Assembly (NCBI RefSeq): GCF_000308515.1
Contig: NZ_BAFV01000018.1
Coordinates: 179,846 to 243,845, forward strand
DNA: 64,000 nucleotides
Source: Nocardia carnea NBRC 14403
Lineage (GTDB): Bacteria; Actinomycetota; Actinomycetes; Mycobacteriales; Mycobacteriaceae
Direction of reading: 5' to 3'
The translations under genes and the position numbers were made by a program. The notes under the pieces are model-generated. The model ran no database searches, had not been told where the DNA came from, and saw nothing but the letters and a program-made list of their open reading frames with translations. Below are positions 46,240-54,800 of the stretch, in pieces (the first letter of the stretch is position 1; the number at the start of each line of letters is the position of its first letter).

Positions 46240-48279
46240 ATGTCGTCAGTCCAGGCCCCCGCCGTCGAACCCGTCGCCGAGGCCGGTCGGCCGGGCGGGT
46301 CGGCGGCTGTGACGGGCGCGCTGACGGTGGTCGCCGGGACACTGGCGGCATTGGTCGCGATCCTGGTGGCGAGCGCCTCGGCGGCCCAGGCGCTCAGTCT
46401 GCTGGGAATCCCCGATCCCGGCCCGCTCACCACCTATGGCCTGCCCGCGGTACGGGCCCTCGCCGATCTGTTCGCGGCGCTCACCGTCGGCGCCCTGCTC
46501 TTCGCCGCTTTCCTCGTTCCGCCGCAGCGCAGTGGGTTACTCGATACCGGCGGCTACCGCGCGGTACGACGAGCCTCCGGCCTGGCATTCGCCTGGGCGG
46601 TCTGCGCGGCGCTGCTGGTACCGCTGACGGTCTCCGACAGCACCGGCCGGCCGGTAACCGAGGTCCTGGCGCCGCAGGAACTGTGGGGCGTGATCGACCA
46701 GATCGAACTGGCCGGCACATGGCGGGTCACCGCCGTCGGCGCGCTGTTGCTGGCCATTGCGTGCCGGCTGGCGTTGCGCTGGGGGTGGACACCGGTTCTG
46801 TTCGCCGGATCGGTCGCGGTGATGATGCCGCTGGCGCTCACCGGCCATTCCTCTTCGGGCGGGGCGCACGATGTGGCCACCAACAGCCTGATCCTGCATT
46901 TGATCGCCGCGGCGGTCTGGGTGGGCGGCCTGGTCGCGCTGCTCGTGCACGCCCTGCGCGACGGTACCCACACCGGCCTCGCTGCCCGCCGGTTCTCGCC
47001 GCTGGCGGCGGTTTCCTTTGTGGTGCTCGCGGTGAGCGGGGTCGTGAACTCCTGGGTCCGCGTCCCGGTGGACGAACTGTTCACCAGCACCTATGGGCGC
47101 CTGGTCCTCGCCAAGACCGCCGCCCTCATCGTGCTCGGTGTGATCGGGTACTTCCAGCGGCGCTCGGCGCTGCCGGCGCTGGCCGCCGAACCGGGCAGCC
47201 GGCTCGCGCTGGTCCGGTTCGCGGGGGTCGAAACGCTGATCTTCGCGGCGACCATGGGCCTGGCGGCCGGCTTGGGACGGACGCCGCCACCGCCGCCGAC
47301 CAGCGTGCCGACCCCGATCGAAGTGGAACTCGGGTATGAGCTGGCGGGCCCGCCGACCGTTTCCCGGTTGCTGTTCGACTGGCGGTTCGACCTGATCTTC
47401 GGCACGGTCGCCATCGTCTTGGCGGTGCTGTACCTGCTGGGTGTCCGGCGGTTGCGGGCGCGCGGCGACAGTTGGCCGGTGGGCCGGACCCTGGCCTGGA
47501 TGCTGGGGTGTGCCGTGCTGCTGTTCACGACCTCGTCCGGGGTCGGCCGCTATGCGCCCGCAATGTTCAGCGTGCACATGGGCGCGCATATGGCGCTGTC
47601 CATGCTGGTTCCCATCCTGCTCGCACTCGGCGGAGCGGTGACCCTCGCGTTGCGCGCGCTGCCGCCGGCCGGGCGGGACGGAGCGCCGGGGCCGCGGGAG
47701 TGGATTCTGGCGGCCGTGCACAACCCGGTCTCGCGATTGCTCACCCATCCCATCGTGGCCTCCGTGGTGTTCGTGGCCGGTTTCTACGCCCTGTACCTGG
47801 GCGGGATATTCGACACCTTCGTCGATTCGCATGCCGCCCACCTGTTGATGAATCTGCATTTCCTGGTCAGCGGCTACCTCTTCTACTGGGTGGTGATCGG
47901 TATCGACCCGAAACCGCGCCGAGTGGAACCCCTCACCAAACTCGCCATGGTGTTCGGATCGCTGCCTTTCCACGCGTTCTTCGGCGTGTTGCTGATGGGT
48001 ATGAGCACCGTGCTGGGTGGCTGGTTCTACCGCAGCCTCGGTCTGGACTGGCATTCCGACCTGCTGGGTGATCAGCGCACCGGCGGCAGTCTGGCCTGGG
48101 CCAGCGGCGAAGTACCGTTGGTGGTGGTGATGCTGGCACTGCTGATCCAGTGGTCGCGCAGTGACGCCCGGCTGGCGCGGCGCACCGACCGTGCCGCGGA
48201 ACGCGACGACGACGCCGAACTGGCCGCGCACAACGCCATGTTCGCCGAATTGGCCAAGCGAGATCGGGCAATGAAGTAG
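46240..48279 (+). CDS. Fused copper-resistance (CopD) and cytochrome c oxidase assembly (CtaG/caa3) membrane protein
   Basis: 679 residues with about 15 helices. The N-terminal half is a CopD domain (LILHLIAAAVWVGGLVALLV, ALTGHSSSGGAHDVATNS, YGRLVLAKTAALIVLGVIGY). The C-terminal half is a CtaG/caa3-assembly domain with conserved histidines in FSVHMGAHMALSMLVPILLA, LLMNLHFLVSGYLFYWVVIG and GSLPFHAFFGVLLM. The tuberculosis counterpart is, from memory, Rv0102. The fusion probably moves copper across the membrane and delivers it to cytochrome oxidase. The ATG at 46240 gives MSSVQAPAVE; the ribosome site is weak. The dehydratase gene starts at the very next base after its stop. Confidence 0.9.
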   Translation: MSSVQAPAVEPVAEAGRPGGSAAVTGALTVVAGTLAALVAILVASASAAQALSLLGIPDPGPLTTYGLPAVRALADLFAALTVGALLFAAFLVPPQRSGLLDTGGYRAVRRASGLAFAWAVCAALLVPLTVSDSTGRPVTEVLAPQELWGVIDQIELAGTWRVTAVGALLLAIACRLALRWGWTPVLFAGSVAVMMPLALTGHSSSGGAHDVATNSLILHLIAAAVWVGGLVALLVHALRDGTHTGLAARRFSPLAAVSFVVLAVSGVVNSWVRVPVDELFTSTYGRLVLAKTAALIVLGVIGYFQRRSALPALAAEPGSRLALVRFAGVETLIFAATMGLAAGLGRTPPPPPTSVPTPIEVELGYELAGPPTVSRLLFDWRFDLIFGTVAIVLAVLYLLGVRRLRARGDSWPVGRTLAWMLGCAVLLFTTSSGVGRYAPAMFSVHMGAHMALSMLVPILLALGGAVTLALRALPPAGRDGAPGPREWILAAVHNPVSRLLTHPIVASVVFVAGFYALYLGGIFDTFVDSHAAHLLMNLHFLVSGYLFYWVVIGIDPKPRRVEPLTKLAMVFGSLPFHAFFGVLLMGMSTVLGGWFYRSLGLDWHSDLLGDQRTGGSLAWASGEVPLVVVMLALLIQWSRSDARLARRTDRAAERDDDAELAAHNAMFAELAKRDRAMK

Positions 48280-49248
48280 ATGACCGAGCAGAAAACCCCG
48301 CTGACACCCTTACAACCGTTTCGCCGCATCTACCGGTCCGATGTCCGTGCGGCCCGGCGGCGGCTGGGCAGGCATATCCGCAAGACTCCGGTGTTCCACA
48401 CCGTCGTTCCGGGGCCGGGCGGGCCCGTTCCGGTGACCTTGAAACTGGAGTATCTGCAGCACGGCGGCACGTTCAAAGTGCGCGGTAGCTACAACGCGCT
48501 GCTGTCGGAGCGGGTATGCCCGGAAGATGTCGTGATCGCCTCCGGGGGAAACGCGGGGATCGCGGCGGCCCTGGCCGCGGCCGGTATGGGTAAATCCTGC
48601 ACGGTGGTGGTGCCCGAATCGGCACCACATACCAAGGTCGCGGCGATGTGGTCGCACGGTGCGGAGGTGCGCTGGCACGGAACCACCTATGCCGAGGCCT
48701 ACGAGCACGCGCGCGAGCTCACCGCGGAACGCGGTGCGCTGCAGTTGCACGCCTACGACCTGCCTGCGGTGGTGGCCGGCGCCGGGGTGATCGGGCTGGA
48801 AATCGAGGAACAGGTACGCGGCCGGCCGCCGGTGCTGGTCGCCGTCGGCGGCGGTGGCCTGGTGGGCGGGGTCGCTGCGGCGGCCGGTCGGCGCCGGGAG
48901 ATCGTCGGGGTGGAACCCGAAGGAATCCCGACGATGCATTCGGCCCTCGCTGCGGGCAAACCGGTCGATGTCGAGATCTCCAGCGTCACTGCCGACGCCC
49001 TGGGGGCGACGCGGCTCGGGGAGATCTCGTTCGATATTGCCCGTCGTTACGGAGTCCGCTCGGTATTGGTCACCGACGACGCGATCACCGAGGCTCGCGA
49101 CTACCTGTGGCGAGAATTCCGGATCGTGGTGGAGCTGTCCGGTGCGGTGGCGTTGGCGGCAATTCTCAGCGGTGCCTACGTTCCGCCGGAAGGTCAGCGC
49201 CCGGTGATCGTGCTGTGCGGGGCGAATACCGAACTTCCGGTGCTCTGA
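48280..49248 (+). CDS. PLP-dependent serine/threonine dehydratase-like enzyme
   Basis: 322 residues, fold-type II PLP enzyme. The cofactor lysine is in GGTFKVRGSYNALL, ASGGNAGIAAALAAA is the substrate loop, VAVGGGGLVGGVAAAA is the phosphate-binding glycine loop and VVELSGAVALAAIL follows. It resembles threonine/serine dehydratases and serine racemases, which deaminate or racemise hydroxyamino acids; there is no C-terminal ACT domain, so it is the short, non-allosteric (catabolic) form. The ATG follows the CopD-CtaG stop immediately. The pairing with a copper protein has no obvious metabolic reason. A 274-bp stretch with nothing I recognise follows. Confidence 0.87.
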   Translation: MTEQKTPLTPLQPFRRIYRSDVRAARRRLGRHIRKTPVFHTVVPGPGGPVPVTLKLEYLQHGGTFKVRGSYNALLSERVCPEDVVIASGGNAGIAAALAAAGMGKSCTVVVPESAPHTKVAAMWSHGAEVRWHGTTYAEAYEHARELTAERGALQLHAYDLPAVVAGAGVIGLEIEEQVRGRPPVLVAVGGGGLVGGVAAAAGRRREIVGVEPEGIPTMHSALAAGKPVDVEISSVTADALGATRLGEISFDIARRYGVRSVLVTDDAITEARDYLWREFRIVVELSGAVALAAILSGAYVPPEGQRPVIVLCGANTELPVL

Positions 49249-49522
49249 GCTGCCTGGATGGGTAACGGCTGCACCGTCCTTCTCCGTGCTGTGGACGCCG
49301 AGGTCCTCGCCGGCCGATGATCGAGGCCGACGCCCGGCCGAACGCCGTGGTGCCGTCGGGGGGTGAAAGGCTTGAATTCCACAAGTGCGCCGATACCGGT
49401 GAGTTGTCCACAGATCTGCATTCCGTCCGCCGCGGTGCCCCGGACGCGGGCACGATGAAATGGTCCCCGGAATCGCGGGGCGGGGGTTGCCCGGGGTGCC
49501 GGGCTCGACGAAGGGGGGACTC

Positions 49523-50008
49523 GTGTACGAAACTCTGGCAACAGTGGTGGGTACGGTGGTGACCGAGCCGATCAAGCGCGATCTCGCCGGCGGCGAGCAG
49601 ATGCTGAGCTTCCGATTGGCCAGTACCGCGCGCCGGCTCGACCGGGAATCGGGTGAATGGGTCGACAACGGGATGCTGTTCCTGACGGTGAGCTGCTGGC
49701 GGCGCCTGGTGGCAGGCGTCGATGCCTCCATCCAGCGCGGCGATCCGGTGATCGTGCAGGGACAATTGCGCTCGAACGAATACCGCACTCGCGACGGCGC
49801 CGAGCGCCGGGATCTGGAGATGCGGGCCCATACCGTAGGGCCCGACCTCACTCGCTGCACCGCCCAGGTGGTGCGCCGGCGCACCGGGTATGCGATGGTG
49901 ACCGGGAATAATCCGGCCGATCCGGACGCTGGGACGGCCGGAGACGGGGTGGCGGGGGAGCAGGACCATCCACTGGGGGAAAGTCGGCATCCGGCGACCG
50001 GCCGGTGA
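49523..50008 (+). CDS. Single-stranded DNA-binding protein paralogue (SsbB-like)
   Basis: 161 residues from the GTG at 49523, with AAGGGGGG upstream. The OB fold is clear: TLATVVGTVVTEPIKRDL, LSFRLASTARRLDRES, MLFLTVSCWRRLVAGVDASI and GDPVIVQGQLRSNEY. The tail is short and lacks the acidic DDDIPF-type end used by primary SSB to recruit partners, so this is the shorter paralogue rather than the replication SSB. It precedes ettA and gdh in the same order I recall from M. tuberculosis (Rv2478c-Rv2477c-Rv2476c). In mycobacteria the paralogue is linked to stress and recombination. Confidence 0.88.
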   Translation: MYETLATVVGTVVTEPIKRDLAGGEQMLSFRLASTARRLDRESGEWVDNGMLFLTVSCWRRLVAGVDASIQRGDPVIVQGQLRSNEYRTRDGAERRDLEMRAHTVGPDLTRCTAQVVRRRTGYAMVTGNNPADPDAGTAGDGVAGEQDHPLGESRHPATGR

Positions 50009-50057
50009 ACGCCGACGTGTGAAACCGCATCGATGTTTGACGGATAGGGTGATCGCC

Positions 50058-51734
50058 ATGGCTGAGTTCATCTACCAAATGAAGAAGGTTCGTAAGGCGC
50101 ACGGCGATAAGGTCGTGCTCGACGATGTCACCTTGAACTTCCTTCCCGGCGCCAAGATCGGCGTCGTCGGCCCCAACGGCGCCGGTAAATCCAGCGTGCT
50201 GAAGATCATGGCCGGATTGGATCAGCCGAACAACGGCGAAGCCTTTCTCGCGCCGGGTGCAAGTGTGGGGATCCTGCAGCAGGAGCCGCCGCTGAACGAG
50301 GAAAAGACGGTCCGCGGCAATGTCGAGGAGGGCCTCGGGGAGATCAAGGTCAAACTCGACCGGTTCAACGAGATCGCCGAACTCATGGCCACCGATTACT
50401 CCGACGAGCTCATGGACGAGATGGGCAAACTCCAGGAGGATCTCGACCACGCCGACGCCTGGGATCTGGATTCCCAGCTCGAACAGGCGATGGATGCCCT
50501 GCGCTGCCCGCCGCCGGAAGAGCCGGTCACCAACCTCTCCGGCGGCGAGCGCCGCCGCGTGGCGCTGTGCAAACTGCTGCTGAGCAAACCCGATCTGCTG
50601 TTGCTGGACGAGCCGACCAACCATCTCGACGCGGAGAGTGTGCTGTGGCTGGAGCAGTTCCTGGCGCAGTACCCGGGTGCCGTGCTGGCCGTCACCCACG
50701 ACCGGTACTTCTTGGACAATGTTGCCGGCTGGATCCTCGAGCTCGACCGGGGCCGGGCCATCGGGTACGAGGGCAACTACTCCACGTACCTGGAGAAGAA
50801 GGCCGAACGCCTCGCCGTGCAGGGTAAGAAGGACCAGAAGCTGCAGAAGCGGCTGAAGGACGAACTCGCATGGGTACGCTCCGGCGCCAAGGCCCGCCAG
50901 GCCAAGAACAAGGCGCGGCTGGGGCGCTACGAGGAGATGGCCGCCGAGGCCGAGAAGATGAAGAAGCTGGATTTCGAGGAGATCCAGATTCCGGCCGGCC
51001 CGCGACTGGGCAGCGTCGTGGTCGAGGTCGAACATCTGGACAAGGGCTTCGGCGATCGCCAGCTGATCAAGGATCTCTCGTTCACGCTGCCGCGCAACGG
51101 CATCGTCGGTGTGATCGGGCCTAACGGCGTGGGTAAGACCACTCTGTTCAAGACCATCGTCGGTCTCGAGGAACCGGATAGCGGCACCGTGAAGGTCGGC
51201 GAGACCGTCCAGCTGAGCTATGTCGACCAGACCCGGGCCGGAATCGATCCGAAGAAGACGGTTTGGCAAGTGGTTTCGGAAGGGCTCGACTATATCGAGG
51301 TCGGCCAGCAGGAGATGCCGTCGCGTGCCTATGTCAGTGCCTTCGGGTTCAAGGGCCCGGATCAGCAGAAGCCGGCCGGCGTGCTCTCCGGTGGTGAACG
51401 CAACCGCCTGAACCTGGCACTCACCCTGAAACAGGGCGGCAACCTGATCCTGCTCGACGAGCCCACCAACGACCTGGACGTGGAAACCCTCGGATCGCTG
51501 GAGAACGCGCTGGAACAGTTCCCCGGCTGCGCCGTGGTCATCTCCCACGACCGGTGGTTCCTGGACCGTACCTGCACGCATATCCTCGCCTGGGAAGGTG
51601 ACGCCGACAACGAGGCCAAATGGTTCTGGTTCGAAGGCAACTTCGAAGCCTATGAGGCCAACAAGATCGAACGCCTCGGCTCGGAAGCCGCACGGCCGCA
51701 TCGGGTGACGCATCGCAAACTGACCCGCGGGTAA
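50058..51734 (+). CDS. ettA: ABC-F translation factor EttA (energy-dependent translational throttle)
   Basis: 558 residues, against 555 in E. coli EttA. Two ABC domains: Walker A GPNGAGKSS and GPNGVGKTT, signatures NLSGGERRRVALCK and LSGGERNRLNLAL, Walker B LLLLDEPTNHLDAES and LILLDEPTNDLDVET. The linker (PtIM) with KDQKLQKRLKDELAWVRSG and KARQAKNKARL lies between them, and the EttA-type arm lies inside the first domain. There are no membrane segments. EttA binds the ribosomal E site and gates elongation by ATP/ADP level. The ATG at 50058 gives the conserved start MAEFIYQMKKVRKAHGDK. gdh follows after 94 bp. Confidence 0.95.
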   Translation: MAEFIYQMKKVRKAHGDKVVLDDVTLNFLPGAKIGVVGPNGAGKSSVLKIMAGLDQPNNGEAFLAPGASVGILQQEPPLNEEKTVRGNVEEGLGEIKVKLDRFNEIAELMATDYSDELMDEMGKLQEDLDHADAWDLDSQLEQAMDALRCPPPEEPVTNLSGGERRRVALCKLLLSKPDLLLLDEPTNHLDAESVLWLEQFLAQYPGAVLAVTHDRYFLDNVAGWILELDRGRAIGYEGNYSTYLEKKAERLAVQGKKDQKLQKRLKDELAWVRSGAKARQAKNKARLGRYEEMAAEAEKMKKLDFEEIQIPAGPRLGSVVVEVEHLDKGFGDRQLIKDLSFTLPRNGIVGVIGPNGVGKTTLFKTIVGLEEPDSGTVKVGETVQLSYVDQTRAGIDPKKTVWQVVSEGLDYIEVGQQEMPSRAYVSAFGFKGPDQQKPAGVLSGGERNRLNLALTLKQGGNLILLDEPTNDLDVETLGSLENALEQFPGCAVVISHDRWFLDRTCTHILAWEGDADNEAKWFWFEGNFEAYEANKIERLGSEAARPHRVTHRKLTRG

Positions 51735-51828
51735 CGCCGTAGATCTTTTCCCGCGACCCGGTTGCGGGACTACCCTCGGGGCGGCGTCGGTATATCTTCC
51801 GAAAAATCCGCATCCAAGGGAGTGGGAA

Positions 51829-54800
51829 ATGACGGTCTCGTCCGAATTGTCCAGCGAGGCTTGGGTTGCCGAACTGCCGGACAACCTCCGTGCCGGCCTC
51901 CACGCTCTGGAGGAGGGATATTTCCGGCATGTGGGCACCGACGAGGCGGACTGTGAGATCTCCAGTGCCGAGCTCACCTTCCGGGCGCATCTCGCACTGG
52001 CCCTGACCCGGCAGCCGGGTCAGGGCTCGGTGCGGGTCCACCACCCCGACGACGGGTCCGGGCTGGGCGCCGCGGTGCAGATCGTCACCGACGATATGCC
52101 GATGCTCGTGGATTCGGTCACGGCCCTGCTGGCCCGGCTGGGCGGTACGGTACGCGAGGTCATCCATCCCATCGTCACGGCGGAGCGGGATGCCGACGGC
52201 CGGCTCCGGGCGGCCTGGCCGCACGATGCCGATGCCGAGCACACCGGTTCACCGACCGGCCGCGAAAGCTGGATTCATCTGCAATTACATCCCGCGACCA
52301 GTGCCGAGCTACTCGACGAGATCGCCGCCGCCGTACCCGGGGTGATCGGCGATGTCCGGCAGGTGAGCAACGATACCGACGCGATCCACGCCGTGCTCCA
52401 CGATCTCGCGGCCGGACTCGACCGGGTCGGTGATGCCGTCGTCACGGCAGATACCGATATCGCCGCCTCGGACTGTGCCGGGTTGCTGCGCTGGATGGCC
52501 GCCGGAAATTTCACCGTGCTCGGCTATGCGCGGTACCGCACCGAAGCCGGCGAGCCGGTGCCGGTGCCGATTCCGGATTCCGCACTCGGGGTGCTGCATC
52601 CGGGTACCGGGATAGGTTTCCAGGTACCGGTCGTCACCGGTGCGCCGCGTCTGCTGCGGATGACCCAGGGCCTCGTCCCGGTCACCATGCAGCGGGCGGT
52701 CTATCCGTTCTTCATCGGTGTGGCCGATGTGAACGACGCGGGCGAGATCCACGGCGAGCATCTGTTCATCGGTGTCTTCACCGTGACGGCGCTGCACGAG
52801 AACGTCCTCGATATCCCCGTGGTGGGCACCCGGGTGCGCTCGGCCATCTCCGGTAGTGGTTTCGATCTCGATTCGTTCTCCGGTCAGGCGATGCTCGAGG
52901 TCATGCAGGGCTTCCCGCGTACCGAACTGTTCGCCTGCGATGCGGCCACGCTGCGCCGCATCGCGGCCGCGGTACTGAATGTGGGGCTGCGCCGGCAGGT
53001 TCGATTGTTCCTGCGGGTCGATCCGTACGGCCGCTTCGTCGCGGCGATGGTGTACCTGCCACGGGACCGCTACACCACCGCGGTCCGGCTGGAGATGCAG
53101 GACATTCTGGTTCGCGAACTCGGCGGTGCCTCCATCGACTACTCGGCCCGGGTGAGCGAAAGCGAGCTCGCGAGTGTGTATTTCACCATCCGGTTGCCCG
53201 GTGCCGATACCACCGAGCCGGTGCGGGTGTCCTCGGCGGAGGAGATCTCCGAGCCCGAGCGGCTGCGCATCCAGAACCTGCTCGGTGAGGCGAGCCGCAC
53301 CTGGGACGATCATCTCAACGACGAGGTGAGTGCCTCGACGGTGCTGGACCCACAGATCGTGCGTCGCTACTGCGAAGCGTTCCCGGACGCGTATAAACAG
53401 GATTTCAGCGCGCGGCGGGCCCTGGCCGATATCGACCGTCTGGAGCGTTTGCGAACGGGCAATATCGACCAGCACCTGTACCGCGTCGCAGAGGCACCCG
53501 CCGGCTCCTGGCGGTTCACGCTCTATATCGGCGGTGCCGGTATCTCGCTGAGCCAGGTGCTGCCGGTGCTTCAGAGCCTCGGGGTGGAAGTGCTCGACGA
53601 ACGGCCGTACCGGATCCGGCGGGAAGCCGACGGTATCGGTACGGTCGGCGAACGGTGGATCTACGATTTCGGCTTGCTGGCGAGCGCTGAGCTGTTGCGC
53701 GCCGCACTCGATCAGGACCTCGACGCCGAACTGCTCGAGGTCGCACCGGGGACGCGGGCGCGTGCGGCCGGAGTCCGCGACCGGTTCACCGAAGCATTCG
53801 ACGCCATCTGGTACGGCCGGGCCGAGGCCGACGGCCTCAACGAACTCGTTCTGCGCGCCGGACTGACCTGGCGTGAGGTCGCCGTTCTGCGGACCTACGC
53901 GAAATACCTGCAGCAGGCCGGATTCCCCTACAGCCAGGTCAATATCGCCCGCGTGCTGCACACCTATCCGGACACCGCACGATTGTTCGCGCGATTGTTC
54001 GCTGCCCGATTCGACCCGGACGGGTATTCGGGCGAGGAGGCCGATCGGCTCGAACAGCAGGTGCGTGAGCGGATCGACCAGGTCGTCAGCCTGGACGCGG
54101 ACCGAATCCTGCGGGCCATGCTGGGGCTGATCCGGGCGACCCTGCGCACCAACTACTACGTCACCGACACCGACGACGCGGCCCGGGAATTCATCTCGGT
54201 GAAGGTCGAGCCTCAGGAGATCGCCGAACTCCCGCAGCCGCGGCCGAAGTACGAAATCTTCGTGTATTCGCCGCGGGTGGAGGGTGTGCATCTGCGGTTC
54301 GGTGCGGTGGCGCGGGGTGGTTTGCGCTGGTCGGATCGGCTGGAGGATTTCCGGACCGAGATTTTGGGTTTGGTGAAGGCGCAGGCGGTGAAGAATGCGG
54401 TGATCGTGCCGGTGGGTGCGAAGGGTGGTTTCGTGGTGAAACGGCCGCCGGCCGTTACCGGGGACGCCGCCGCCGACCGGCAGGCCCGGATGGCGGAAGG
54501 TGTCGAATGCTATCGGACCTTCATCTCCGGTCTGCTGGATATCACCGATAACGTCGATCTGGCCGGGGGGCAGGTGCTGCCGCCGGATCGGGTGGTGCGC
54601 CGCGACGGTGACGATACGTATCTGGTGGTTGCGGCGGATAAGGGTACGGCGGCGTTCTCCGATATCGCGAATGATGTGGCGGGGCGCTACGGGTTCTGGT
54701 TGGGGGATGCGTTCGCGTCGGGTGGTTCGGCCGGCTACGACCACAAGGCGATGGGGATCACCGCGCGGGGTGCGTGGGAGAGCGTGAAGCGGCATTTCGC

